64,000 nt of DNA from Bacteroidota bacterium (GTDB lineage Bacteria; Bacteroidota; Bacteroidia; Bacteroidales; P3): contig JAEZKK010000018.1 in assembly GCA_023415495.1 (NCBI GenBank), positions 1 to 64,000 of the forward strand, read 5' to 3'. How positions within the stretch are numbered: the first letter of the stretch is position 1; every line of letters starts with the position of its first letter. Of the stretch, positions 43,736 through 52,199 are shown in pieces. The translations under genes and the position numbers were made by a program. The notes under the pieces were generated by a model. The model had not been told where the DNA came from and did not search any database. It was given only the letters and a program-made list of their open reading frames with translations.

Positions 43736-44758
43736 TTAGAATTGAGGACATGGAATTGAACTTGAGGTTTGACGATATTTGAATGCATTAAAAGAATATA
43801 ATATCCAAAGCTCAACTCCTCCATAGGTGCGTGAAGCTGGAGTAAGTTTAGAGAGATTGATATCGTAGGATAAGCCCATATTAAGATTATTATATTGGTA
43901 TTTAACCATTGCTATCAATGCATCAATTACTCTATAATAAAGTCCAAGGCTTAAAATCTTTTGTTCAAATATTGTTTGAGAGTAGTTTAGCTTTAAATCT
44001 CCGCCAACTATGATTTCATTGTACTGGTTTTGTTTTTGAAATAAAATGCTTGGTTTAATAGAGTAATTATCGCTTATAAGTATTAAATCTGAAAAGTAGA
44101 TATTGAATTTTAAGGGGATTATTATATCGCTATCCTCATAATAAGAGAACTTTGGTTTATTGATATGGTAGAGGGCTATGCCTGATTCAATATGATTAAA
44201 CTTATTTGGTTTAAAAGCCCAATGCAATCCTAAGCCCAAGTCGAATGTATTTATACTATTTAGTAATACTCCTTCAAAATCCTCATTTTCTCTGCTAAAC
44301 TGTGTTTTATCATAGTCATAACCCCAAGAGGAATAGCTGCCAATCAGCCCAAAGGATATGATATTGTCTGTTTTATTGCATAAAGATTTATAGTAAGCAC
44401 TCGATAAACTTATTGTTCTTTGACCATAGTTTAAACTCCCAGCAATATCAGAAATAAGACTAATGCCTATTCCAAGTCCTTCTTTCCTTGCTCTATTATA
44501 ATATGGAGACATCTCAAGGCTAAGCAAATAAGAATTATATCCATTGCTAACTGTTGACCATTGATTCCTAAAAACAGAACCTAATCGAAAGCTATTACTT
44601 GTAAAACCTGTATTTGCTGGGTTTAGAAATAGGGGATTAGCATCGAAGGTGGAAAAATGAACGTCTTGGGAATAGAGATTATGGGATGAGATTGAAAAAA
44701 GCAAACAATAACTACTAATCAGAATCCTGGCAATTCGATTGAAGTATTTGTTTATCAT
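43736..44758 (-). CDS. PorP/SprF family outer-membrane protein
   Basis: A 340-residue protein with a signal peptide (ILISSYCLLFSISSHNLYSQ) followed by DVHFSTFDANPLFLNPANTGF, the diagnostic start of PorP/SprF proteins, which form 14-strand barrels and help secrete or anchor type IX substrates. The rest alternates amphipathic strands and ends near GGVELWILYSF. The frame begins at an ATG at 44782, but the ATG at 44758 places the signal peptide correctly; either is possible. It is paired with the TPR-OmpA gene directly downstream. Confidence 0.85.
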   Translation of the reverse strand: MINKYFNRIARILISSYCLLFSISSHNLYSQDVHFSTFDANPLFLNPANTGFTSNSFRLGSVFRNQWSTVSNGYNSYLLSLEMSPYYNRARKEGLGIGISLISDIAGSLNYGQRTISLSSAYYKSLCNKTDNIISFGLIGSYSSWGYDYDKTQFSRENEDFEGVLLNSINTFDLGLGLHWAFKPNKFNHIESGIALYHINKPKFSYYEDSDIIIPLKFNIYFSDLILISDNYSIKPSILFQKQNQYNEIIVGGDLKLNYSQTIFEQKILSLGLYYRVIDALIAMVKYQYNNLNMGLSYDINLSKLTPASRTYGGVELWILYSFNAFKYRQTSSSIPCPQF

Positions 44759-44847
44759 ATAATTCAATTCTCTTTCCTTCATTTAAAAGATTAGTATTAT
44801 AAATCAAATTATTGAAATCTATCATTCCAATTATTTTTCTAATTATT

Positions 44848-45324
44848 CTACTCTGCAAGTCTTTCTAATTCCTCTCCTTGAAGACGAAATACTGTCCAAT
44901 CCTCAAGAGGTTTTGCTCCTAATGATTTATAGAAATCAATGGAAGGAGTATTCCAATCCAAAACTATCCATTCAAATCTTGTACATTTCTCTTTTACAGC
45001 AATTTTTGCTAAATGTTTCAATAAGTCTTTTCCAAAACCCTTACCTCTATATTCTTCCAATACAAAGAGGTCTTCTAAGTATAGCCCAGGTCTTCCCATA
45101 AATGTAGAGAAATTAAAGAAATAGAGTGCGAATCCTATCTCTTTTCCATTCAAAACAGCAAATACTACCTTGGCTCTTTTCTCAACAAAAATAGAATTAT
45201 ATATTGTTGCCTCATCTGCTACAACCTCGTGTGGAAGCTTTTCATAAATAGCAAGCTGCTTAATAAACCAAAGTATTAACCCCGAATCTTCTGCCCTTGC
45301 TTCTCTAATCTCAAATCCTTCCAT
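44848..45324 (-). CDS. GNAT N-acetyltransferase (spermidine/thialysine acetyltransferase-like)
   Basis: A 158-residue GNAT enzyme using acetyl-CoA. The acetyl-CoA loop is EYRGKGFGKDLLKHLAK, preceded by PGLYLEDLFVLE, and followed by FEWIVLDWNTPSIDFYKSLGA. The pattern YEKLPHEV at the N terminus and LEDLFV are close to the SSAT/thialysine acetyltransferase subgroup, so a polyamine or lysine analogue is a plausible acceptor; this is inference. It begins 5 bp after the stop of the upstream lipoprotein gene and is likely co-transcribed. Confidence 0.85.
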   Translation of the reverse strand: MEGFEIREARAEDSGLILWFIKQLAIYEKLPHEVVADEATIYNSIFVEKRAKVVFAVLNGKEIGFALYFFNFSTFMGRPGLYLEDLFVLEEYRGKGFGKDLLKHLAKIAVKEKCTRFEWIVLDWNTPSIDFYKSLGAKPLEDWTVFRLQGEELERLAE

Positions 45325-45329
45325 AGTGT

Positions 45330-46001
45330 TTATTTCAACTTAGCATTAATTACTGCGTAATCTCTATGGATTAATTCTTTGATTTTTATTAATCCATCCT
45401 CAAGGGCAAGGGCTGCAGCCTTGCGTTGAAACTCATAATAACCGTGATATGCAGCCATATTAACCTTGGCAGTACCTCTCTCATTAAACTTGGCTACAAG
45501 ATTATTCTTTAAATCATAAATCTCAACAATAACTTCCAATTCAGTCTTATTAGAGCACATTGGCATTCCAAAAGCATTAGGAATACCTACAGTAAGCCCC
45601 GATAACCAGCTCCACCTATAGTTATTCTTCTTATAGGCATCTCCAATACGAATAACTATATGCCCTGTCTTCTTGCGAGATGGGTCCATAATATTATTAG
45701 TTACATCATTAACCCAAATATCGCAGGCATCTTGAACTCTCTTCTCTGCGGTATAGAGTTTAAAGCCGTAATTTACCTCAAATACTCCTCTCCCATAAGG
45801 AGATTCTGGTGAAGTAGAGCCATCTAATGAATACGAATTAGCTCCATAAGCATTCTCGAAAGAGTGGAAATCGAACCATATTCCCATCCTTGGTAAGAGG
45901 TTGGCATTCTGAAAGTCAGGTTGGAAATCCGATGGTTGAATCGATTTACAACCAGTAATTAATACAATTATTCCAATAAGTAATAAAGAAATCCTTCTCA
46001 T
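45330..46001 (-). CDS. Putative lipoprotein (DUF4136-like size)
   Basis: A 223-residue lipoprotein: RRISLLLIGIIVLITGC gives a clear lipobox with the cysteine at about residue 18. The body (MGIWFDFHSF, ADICVND-like region, GHIVIRIGDAYKKNNYRW, LEVIVEIYDLKNNLVAKF) suggests a beta-rich envelope protein, family not identified. The frame extends to a TTG at 46028, which lies in a TATATTTG promoter box (46026-46033), so the ATG at 46001 is used. GNAT gene follows after 5 bp. Confidence 0.65.
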   Translation of the reverse strand: MRRISLLLIGIIVLITGCKSIQPSDFQPDFQNANLLPRMGIWFDFHSFENAYGANSYSLDGSTSPESPYGRGVFEVNYGFKLYTAEKRVQDACDIWVNDVTNNIMDPSRKKTGHIVIRIGDAYKKNNYRWSWLSGLTVGIPNAFGMPMCSNKTELEVIVEIYDLKNNLVAKFNERGTAKVNMAAYHGYYEFQRKAAALALEDGLIKIKELIHRDYAVINAKLK

Positions 46002-46025
46002 AATAACATTATTTATTCCAAAGTA

Positions 46026-46033
46026 CAAATATA
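46026..46033 (-). promoter_or_regulatory. Lipoprotein-GNAT operon promoter box
   Basis: Minus-strand TATATTTG at 46026-46033, about 25 bases before the ATG at 46001. Confidence 0.5.
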
Positions 46034-46342
46034 CAAACTAATATTGTAAAATCTTGAATCCTACGAAAATTAATCCAAAAACCCTCACAAAGCAATTAAT
46101 CCAAAATAATATAAACCAAATAAATAGAAAGAGTTTAATTAAATAATAACCTATTTATTTAATTAAAGTAAGTAGAGACATACATTATATATCACAAATG
46201 AAATGGGATTCTATAGTCAATGATTTCTCTCCAAAATATATTGATGTATTAAATGTGAAATAAAAGGGACAAAAACCCTCCTTTATGGTATTCATTAGAA
46301 GAAATAAGGATTGCAATTGTTTTTTTTGTATTTAATTTAATA
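46034..46342. other. Intergenic region with AT hairpin
   Basis: No gene that I would call. A 13-bp stem TTTAATTAAATAA/TTATTTAATTAAA occurs at 46134-46146 and 46155-46167. A 21-codon frame at 46198-46263 (begins MKWDSIVNDF) may be a gene remnant, but nothing supports expression. Confidence 0.45.
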
Positions 46343-46912
46343 TTAAATATGCTTTCTGAGTTTGTAAACTTTCTTGTTATCATAGACTTCGTATATAATG
46401 CTTCCATCATCTTTTTTAAACTCTTTCAGTTTTATATCTATAATTTCAATATCTTGTGAAAGGATTAATTCTATTTCTTCGCCTTTTTCAATAAACAAAC
46501 AATAGCAAGAATTAAATCCAAAACAATTATCGTCATCTATCCAATTAAATACTAAAGAAAAGTCAGTAAGCTCCCATTCAAATTTAATATTTTCATTATC
46601 TGGTAATATAACATATCCTAAACCATTTGAATTAAATTCTACCATAAAATAAGTTTGATTGCTTTTACCCATTTTAGAATATAATTCCCATTTACCGATG
46701 ATTATATCCTTTGAAGGTTTGCCATAAATGGTTAATATTACTTCTCCTTTTGAAACATCAAGTTGTTTTAAACTATCATCATGAAATAATTCCTCAAAAG
46801 TCATATTGTATATTTCTTCAATTGTCAATCTTTTACTTAAAGTATCACTTTGCCCATAAATATCAAATGAACATAATAATACAGTAAATAATATAATCCA
46901 TATACTTTTCAT
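46343..46912 (-). CDS. Exported protein, lipocalin-like (hypothetical)
   Basis: A 189-residue protein with a cleavable signal peptide (IWIILFTVLLCSFDIYGQ). The central IIGKWELYSKMG, then TYFMVEFNSNGLGYV, resembles the GxW start and strand spacing of lipocalin-like domains common in Bacteroidota, but the match is short. The function is unknown. It follows the next exported gene by 6 bp on the same strand, and the three small genes at 46343-47654 appear to be one unit. Confidence 0.6.
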   Translation of the reverse strand: MKSIWIILFTVLLCSFDIYGQSDTLSKRLTIEEIYNMTFEELFHDDSLKQLDVSKGEVILTIYGKPSKDIIIGKWELYSKMGKSNQTYFMVEFNSNGLGYVILPDNENIKFEWELTDFSLVFNWIDDDNCFGFNSCYCLFIEKGEEIELILSQDIEIIDIKLKEFKKDDGSIIYEVYDNKKVYKLRKHI

Positions 46913-46918
46913 GACTTC

Positions 46919-47368
46919 TTAATATAAATTTCTTGTTTGAAAAAACCATTTAGAATAATATTTTATATGCCCAATACTACTCTTATGGATAGTTAATAGT
47001 CTGTATTTGTTTGTATCAGAAAATTGTTTGTTCGTATGTTTAGTCCCTGTAAATTCTATAAAATAGACTTTTGTTATTATTTCTATTTTCTCTTTGGGCA
47101 ACAAGCGAATAGTAGTTTCTTTAGGATTAGCTGGCTCACAAAATATATCGTCTTTATTTGTAATTGTATCATTGTCCGGGGTTATTGATTCTATGAAAAA
47201 GGATAGAAATAATGTGTCTGGAGAATTATTGTAAACATTAAAACTTAATGTATCATTATTATAAAAGTTGATTTGTGTTTCAATTAATACTCCTTCAGTA
47301 TTTTGACAATACGTAACAATAGAAATAGAGAGGCTTATAAATAATATAATTGTTGCTTTGATTTTCAT
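46919..47368 (-). CDS. Small exported protein of unknown function
   Basis: A 149-residue protein with an N-terminal signal peptide (KATIILFISLSISIVTYC). The mature part LIETQINFYNNDTLSFNVYNNSPDTLFLSFFIES looks like an immunoglobulin-like beta sandwich. No family recognised. It lies 34 bp downstream of the small membrane protein gene and 6 bp upstream of the lipocalin-like gene. Confidence 0.55.
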   Translation of the reverse strand: MKIKATIILFISLSISIVTYCQNTEGVLIETQINFYNNDTLSFNVYNNSPDTLFLSFFIESITPDNDTITNKDDIFCEPANPKETTIRLLPKEKIEIITKVYFIEFTGTKHTNKQFSDTNKYRLLTIHKSSIGHIKYYSKWFFQTRNLY

Positions 47369-47402
47369 TTGTAATAAATATTAATTTTATCGCAAAGAAG
47401 TA

Positions 47403-47654
47403 CTATTTGTCTTTTTTTCTGTATTGTGTTAGTAGATTGTATATCATTATGGGAGTAATTATAATGATATAAATTATTAATAGTTTTGAATAAAAAAGAA
47501 CATACTTTAAATCCTCAATGCTAAACACTTCATATGTTATATTTATCATCCCATTTAAATAAATTCCAATAAGGGAGTAAAGTAAAAATAGAGAAAACAG
47601 TATAATTAATACAAGTAAAACTATTTTTGTCGATTTAAGGATATTATATTTCAT
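47403..47654 (-). CDS. Small membrane protein, two predicted helices
   Basis: An 83-residue protein with hydrophobic segments at about residues 10-33 and 51-74 and a lysine-rich C terminus (RKKDK). No family recognised. It is the first of three small minus-strand genes. The open frame is AT-rich like its neighbours and has a normal ATG start, but expression is unproven. Confidence 0.45.
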   Translation of the reverse strand: MKYNILKSTKIVLLVLIILFSLFLLYSLIGIYLNGMINITYEVFSIEDLKYVLFYSKLLIIYIIIITPIMIYNLLTQYRKKDK

Positions 47655-47684
47655 CTTATATGTTTCATTTTTAATACTATATTT

Positions 47685-48164
47685 CTATTGCTTAGGGTTT
47701 AGGGCTTTTATATCTGGTGGGGTTGTGCCTTTTGGGGGTCTTGGGTTGGGTCTTTGTTTTACTACTATGCCTTTTGGTGGGCGGGGAGTTCTTTCGAATT
47801 TCATATCCTTTAGTTTGGCGATAATCTTTTTATCAGGGCGGAAACAAAGTTTTGAGAATCTTACCTTTCTTGGCTCAACCTCTTTTTCAGTGTCAAATCC
47901 GTCGCTGGTTAATGCCACACTAAATACTCCTATTCCTTTAAGCTTTAGGCTATATCCAGTGGTTAGTTTTTCTCCTATCGAATCGGAGAGTTCCATTAAA
48001 ACAGAAACTACAGAGCTTTCCTTAACGGCGCTTCTAATGCTAATTTCTTTAGCCAATTCTTCCAATTCAATTAGACGTGAGGATTGAGAAGAGGCAAAGT
48101 ATTTCTCTTGTTGAGTACCATCCTTAATAAATCTTCTCTTTACAGTTCTGTATCTATATGCCAT
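47685..48164 (-). CDS. HU-like DNA-binding protein with proline-rich tail
   Basis: A 159-residue protein. The first 120 residues match the Bacteroidota HU-related group (YRTVKRRFIKDGTQQEKYFA, ELAKEISIRSAVKESSVVSVLMELSDSIGEKLTTGYSLKLKGIGVFSVAL), a fold that binds and bends DNA. The tail contains two RPPKG repeats (RPPKGIVVKQ and RPPKGTTPPD) and is probably disordered and basic. A TAACTTTG box lies upstream at 48200-48207. It stands beside the inverted 23-bp repeat element. Confidence 0.8.
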   Translation of the reverse strand: MAYRYRTVKRRFIKDGTQQEKYFASSQSSRLIELEELAKEISIRSAVKESSVVSVLMELSDSIGEKLTTGYSLKLKGIGVFSVALTSDGFDTEKEVEPRKVRFSKLCFRPDKKIIAKLKDMKFERTPRPPKGIVVKQRPNPRPPKGTTPPDIKALNPKQ

Positions 48165-48199
48165 AATAATTATGATTTTAATTCTTTATTATCAAGAGC

Positions 48200-48207
48200 C
48201 AAAGTTA
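48200..48207 (-). promoter_or_regulatory. HU-like gene promoter -7 box
   Basis: Minus-strand TAACTTTG at 48200-48207, 36 bases before the ATG at 48164. Confidence 0.45.
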
Positions 48208-48269
48208 AGGAATTATTTTTATATACAGTGTGTTTTTTTGGAAATTATATAAAGAAAGAATTAAATGAA

Positions 48270-48484
48270 GTCAAGATAAAATTAAATGTAATCAAGAAAA
48301 AAAGAATTAAATCAAAGAAAAGAAGTCAGTATGGTACCTACCACATGACCATTATGGTACCTACCACACACCTGTTATGGTACCTACCACACGAGTGTTA
48401 TGGTAGCTACCATAATGTAGTTTTACAAAATGGGGGATATTTAATAGGGAATAACGAGTTCATTCCCTTGCAAATGCAAAGATA
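48270..48484 (-). repeat. Composite short-tandem-repeat element, copy 2 (4 x 23 bp, inverted)
   Basis: Read on the minus strand, a TATCTTTG box (48477-48484, with TTG at 48504-48506) is followed by a leader and four 23-bp units; on the plus strand their CTACCA cores begin at 48338, 48361, 48384 and 48407. 48398-48426 is the reverse complement of 13165-13193, 29 bp exact. A 20-21-bp block with TCAAG cores (48270, 48291, 48311) lies on the far side, as in copy 1. It fills the gap between the HU-like gene and folP. Confidence 0.75.
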
Positions 48485-48506
48485 ATAAAAATACTTGAAA
48501 TAACAA

Positions 48507-49349
48507 TTATTTTTTATTGGAATTCATCGTTAATTCATAGATTTTAATTGTCTCTACGGCTTGTTTTACATCGTGAACCCTAAGGATATTAGTTCCGTTT
48601 AATAGGGCAATCATATTTAGAGCTGTTGTGGCGTTTAGGCTTTCGTTTGGAGTTATATTAAGTGGTTTATAAATCATAGACTTTCTTGAAATACCGGTAA
48701 GAATAGGGAGATTAAAGACTTTAAATTCCGATATTCTCCTTATTAATTCATAGTTCTGCTCTATGGTTTTCCCAAATCCAAAACCAAGGTCTAAGATTAC
48801 ATCCTTAACTCCTAAATCGTATAAATTATCTAATTTCTCTGCAAAATACTTGGAAATATCAAGGTATAAATCCTCGTAATTGGTATTCAATTGCATTTGA
48901 TTTGGTTTGGCAGTTGTATGCATTAGGATATAAGATGCATTAGTCTGAGCAATTGAATTAAACAAATCCTTATCGAACTGACCTCCACTAATATCGTTTA
49001 TCATATCAGCTCCATTATCCATAACCTCTTTTACCACGCTTGACCAAACAGTATCGATTGAAATAATAGTTTGAGGAAATCTTTTCCTAATTTCTTTTAA
49101 TACTGGTATAATTCTGGAAATTTCCTCCTTCGGGCTTACAAGTTCAGCACCAGGTCGGGTAGAACAAGCACCAATATCAATTATTTCTCCTCCATTTTTG
49201 ATAATTTCCTCAGCTCTTTGTATGGCTGTATCGAAATTATTATACTTTCCTCCATCGTAAAAAGAATCTTCAGTAAGGTTTAATATACCCATTACCAAAG
49301 GTTTGTCAATATTGATTAGCCTTCCATTAATATTTAGTGTGGTTTTCAT
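48507..49349 (-). CDS. folP: Dihydropteroate synthase
   Basis: Joins pterin pyrophosphate to p-aminobenzoate in folate synthesis, the sulfonamide target. VMGILNLTEDSFYDGGKY (loop 1), IIDIGACSTRPGAELVSP (loop 2), ISIDTVWSSVVKEVMDNGADMINDISGG, VILDLGFGFGKTIEQNYELI and GISRKSMIYKPL are all present. At 280 residues it has the standard size. A TATCTTTG box upstream at 49402-49409 drives it; divergent from the DUF1599 gene. Confidence 0.96.
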   Translation of the reverse strand: MKTTLNINGRLINIDKPLVMGILNLTEDSFYDGGKYNNFDTAIQRAEEIIKNGGEIIDIGACSTRPGAELVSPKEEISRIIPVLKEIRKRFPQTIISIDTVWSSVVKEVMDNGADMINDISGGQFDKDLFNSIAQTNASYILMHTTAKPNQMQLNTNYEDLYLDISKYFAEKLDNLYDLGVKDVILDLGFGFGKTIEQNYELIRRISEFKVFNLPILTGISRKSMIYKPLNITPNESLNATTALNMIALLNGTNILRVHDVKQAVETIKIYELTMNSNKK

Positions 49350-49401
49350 TTTGGCTATATGAAGTTTTGTTTGTAATTTTATCGTTTCATTTAAGATAAT
49401 G

Positions 49402-49409
49402 CAAAGATA
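49402..49409 (-). promoter_or_regulatory. folP promoter -7 box
   Basis: Minus-strand TATCTTTG at 49402-49409; start near 49395, giving a 5' UTR of about 45 nt. It lies within the short region shared with the divergent DUF1599 gene. Confidence 0.5.
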
Positions 49410-49416
49410 GATAATT

Positions 49417-49956
49417 ATGAGTAAAACAGATAAAGAATTTGACGAAATAATAAGAGTTTGTAGGGATTTATTTGAAGCAAAACTAAGGGACTATGGTCCT
49501 TCGTGGAGAGTATTAAGACTATCATCTCTAACAGATCAAATCTATATTAAGGCTAATAGAATCCGTTCGGTTCAAGAGGCAGGAGTAATGAAGATAAACG
49601 AAGATATATCCTCGGAATTTATAGGTATAATCAATTATTCCATTATTGCATTAATCCAATTAGAATTAGAGAAGCAGGATAAAGAAAAAGAAATTCCTAA
49701 TCAAACAATATTAGAGCTATACGATGAGTTTTCTAATAGGGCAAAGAAACTTATGCAAGATAAGAATCATGATTACGGAGAGGCTTGGAGAGAGATGAGA
49801 GTTAGCTCTATTGTGGATTTGATTCTTATGAAGATAATGAGGTTAAAGCAGATTGAAGATAATCAGGGCAAGGTCTTTGTGAGTGAGGGAGTGGAGGCTA
49901 ATTATAATGATATTATCAATTATGCTGTCTTTGCCAGTATTAAGATAAGAAATTAG
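49417..49956 (+). CDS. DUF1599 domain protein
   Basis: A 179-residue protein made of two related halves, each with a K-DYG/WR pattern: KLRDYGPSWRVLRLSSLTDQIYIKANRIRSVQ and KNHDYGEAWREMRVSSIVDLILMKIMRLKQIE. This is the DUF1599 duplication. The all-helical, acidic pattern (E/D residues in helices, GIINYSIIALIQLE) recalls the MazG/dUTPase-like nucleotide-hydrolase fold, but no activity is known to me. It is first in the plus-strand run that continues to the M3 peptidase, with 28 bp to the next gene. Confidence 0.85.
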   Translation: MSKTDKEFDEIIRVCRDLFEAKLRDYGPSWRVLRLSSLTDQIYIKANRIRSVQEAGVMKINEDISSEFIGIINYSIIALIQLELEKQDKEKEIPNQTILELYDEFSNRAKKLMQDKNHDYGEAWREMRVSSIVDLILMKIMRLKQIEDNQGKVFVSEGVEANYNDIINYAVFASIKIRN

Positions 49957-49984
49957 TGTTTAATTAAAATATTGTATTAGAGTT

Positions 49985-51097
49985 ATGAAAGTATTAGCAA
50001 GGATTAGTAGAATTATTATTGGACTTGTTTTTATATTTAGTGGTTTTGTTAAATCTGTTGACCCTTACGGAACTGCTTATAAAATTGAAGAGTATCTAAA
50101 TGTATTTGGTTTAAACTCCTTGGTAAATTCGATGGATTGGTTGCCGATAGTATCATCAATAATCCTTTGTTCCTTAGAATTTGTTATTGGCATAATGTTA
50201 GTTAGTTTTATATTTAGGAAATATGTGAACTGGATAACGATTTTGATGATGAGTTTCTTTACTGTTCTAACCTTTATAGATGCTTTAACTAATAAGGTTT
50301 CTGACTGTGGATGCTTTGGCGATGCAGTAGTACTAACCAATTGGGAAACCTTTTTTAAGAATGTGATAATAGATATATTATTAGTAATTGCAGTAATATT
50401 CGACAAAAGAGAAACACAAAACAAATTAGAGAGGCTATATTCCAATACCTTTACCATATTAGTAATTGTCTTTGTTCTTATATTTTCTATTTATAATTCT
50501 GTTTATGAACCTATGGTAGATTTCCGAGCATGGAAGATAGGCAATAGGATTGTTCCAAGCATAGAAGACCAGAAACCTCCAATATCTTATGTAGAGTATA
50601 AGAATAATAAAACTTCAGAGATTAAAGAATTTGATATGGATGAGCTGATGTTGGCTTATCAAAACGATACTGCTTTTGCTGAGAATTGGACTTTTGTTAA
50701 TTCCAGAGTAGTTGATTTCAATAAGGTTAATGCTGATGGTTTCTCAATGCAGGGCTATAATTCTACAGGAGATGAGGCTTTAAGTATATTATCGAGCAAG
50801 GATACTTTGTATTTAATTACCATACCTTTTTTGGATGATGTTTGTCCTCGTTCGATTGAAGTAGTAAAGGGTTTGTATTCAAAAACAAATTCTCTTGGAC
50901 AATCAGCATATATACTTACAGCTACTTCTCAAACAAGATGGGAAGAATGGCAGAGAAAGAATGATTTAGAAGATGCAATACTATATTCTTCCGATGATAA
51001 GGCTATAAAAACTATTATGAGATCATCTCCTGGTATAGTTATGATGAGCGATGGGGTAGTCTTGGATAAATGGTCTTGGAGGCTTTATTCAAATTAA
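49985..51097 (+). CDS. DoxX/MauE-like membrane protein with thioredoxin-like C terminus (BT_3928 type)
   Basis: A 370-residue inner-membrane protein. The first half has about four helices of the DoxX/MauE type (ISRIIIGLVFIFSGFVKSVDPYGTAYKI at the start, VSDCGCFGDAVVLTNWETFFKN between helices), which in MauE-like proteins handles thiol redox. The second half, after a fifth helix, includes SKDTLYLITIPFLDDVCPRSIEVVKGLY, a thioredoxin-like strand order without a CxxC pair. Matches the BT_3928 group common in Bacteroidota. Followed 13 bp later by the permease gene. Confidence 0.8.
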   Translation: MKVLARISRIIIGLVFIFSGFVKSVDPYGTAYKIEEYLNVFGLNSLVNSMDWLPIVSSIILCSLEFVIGIMLVSFIFRKYVNWITILMMSFFTVLTFIDALTNKVSDCGCFGDAVVLTNWETFFKNVIIDILLVIAVIFDKRETQNKLERLYSNTFTILVIVFVLIFSIYNSVYEPMVDFRAWKIGNRIVPSIEDQKPPISYVEYKNNKTSEIKEFDMDELMLAYQNDTAFAENWTFVNSRVVDFNKVNADGFSMQGYNSTGDEALSILSSKDTLYLITIPFLDDVCPRSIEVVKGLYSKTNSLGQSAYILTATSQTRWEEWQRKNDLEDAILYSSDDKAIKTIMRSSPGIVMMSDGVVLDKWSWRLYSN

Positions 51098-51110
51098 TTT
51101 ATAAAATAAA

Positions 51111-52187
51111 ATGTTGAACTTTATCCTTAAGAGAATATTCTATGGTTTTTTAGTGATTTTGGGAGTTGTTGTATTAGTTTTCGTACTCTTCAATATCCTA
51201 CCGGGCGACCCAGCTCAAATGATGCTCGGTCAACGCTCTGATCAAGAAAGTATAGATATGATAAATAAGGATTTAGGATTAGATAAACCTCTTTCAACCC
51301 AGTTTCTATACTATATAAATGACTTATCCCCACTTTCAATCCACAGTAAAAACTCTGAGAATGGTTTCTATTTGGATAATGAAAAATATAACTATCTTAA
51401 GCTATTTGTAATTGGAGAAAGTGTTATTGTAATAAAAAAACCATATCTTAGGCGTTCTTATCAAAGCAAAAAAAAGGTTTCAGAGATAATGTCTGAGGCA
51501 TTTCCTAATACTATTATTCTGGCTTTAGTAAGTATGAGTTTTGCTTTTATTGTAGGAGTAATATTAGGAGGTTTGGGTGCTATTTTCAATGGGACAATCT
51601 TCGATAAGCTTATTCTCTTTGTTTCTACAATAGGTATGAGCCTTCCTTCATTCTTTGCAGCCATACTCTTTGCTTGGTTTTTTGCCTTTGTTCTTTCTGA
51701 TATAACCAATCTTTCAATGTTTGGTTCTCTTTATTCAGTAGATGATATGGGTAATGGTCAATATCTTAACCTAAAGAATATAATACTTCCAGCTGCAACC
51801 TTAGGAATAAGACCCCTTGCAGTTATTTCCGAGCTAACCAAGAGTTCTATGCTTGAGGTATTCTCACAAGACTATATTAGAACAGCAAAAGCAAAGGGCT
51901 TAAGTAAGTTTCAGGTTATTTATCATCATGTTTTCAAAAATTCAATGAATTCTGTACTTACTTCAATTAGTGGTTGGTTTGCTTCTTTATTGGCTGGAGC
52001 TGTCTTTGTTGAATATATATTTGATTGGAAGGGTGTAGGCTCAGTAATAGTTGATGGTTTAGAAAAATACGATTTCCCAGTAGTTATGGGAGCATTATTA
52101 ATAATATGCCTTCTTTTGGTTTTGGTAAATATTATAGTAGATTTACTATATGGTTTACTGGATCCGAGGGTAAGGCTTACAAAATAA
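51111..52187 (+). CDS. ABC transporter permease, DppB/OppB type (solitary)
   Basis: A 358-residue inner-membrane protein with six helices. ILKRIFYGFLVILGVVVLVFVLFNILPGDPAQMMLG is the usual start of a peptide/nickel permease, and EVFSQDYIRTAKAKGLSKFQVIYHHVFKNSM is the EAA loop that docks to the ATPase. The segment between helix 1 and 2 is longer than in classical DppB. No second permease, ATPase or binding protein is encoded beside it, so partners must be elsewhere. Lies between the DoxX gene (13 bp) and tpiA (12 bp). Confidence 0.88.
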   Translation: MLNFILKRIFYGFLVILGVVVLVFVLFNILPGDPAQMMLGQRSDQESIDMINKDLGLDKPLSTQFLYYINDLSPLSIHSKNSENGFYLDNEKYNYLKLFVIGESVIVIKKPYLRRSYQSKKKVSEIMSEAFPNTIILALVSMSFAFIVGVILGGLGAIFNGTIFDKLILFVSTIGMSLPSFFAAILFAWFFAFVLSDITNLSMFGSLYSVDDMGNGQYLNLKNIILPAATLGIRPLAVISELTKSSMLEVFSQDYIRTAKAKGLSKFQVIYHHVFKNSMNSVLTSISGWFASLLAGAVFVEYIFDWKGVGSVIVDGLEKYDFPVVMGALLIICLLLVLVNIIVDLLYGLLDPRVRLTK

Positions 52188-52199
52188 AACAATAAATAT

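Noticed and set aside
46198..46263. 21-codon frame beginning MKWDSIVNDF
   Set aside because: Too short to judge, no promoter box or ribosome site; possibly a remnant, recorded only in the gap entry.
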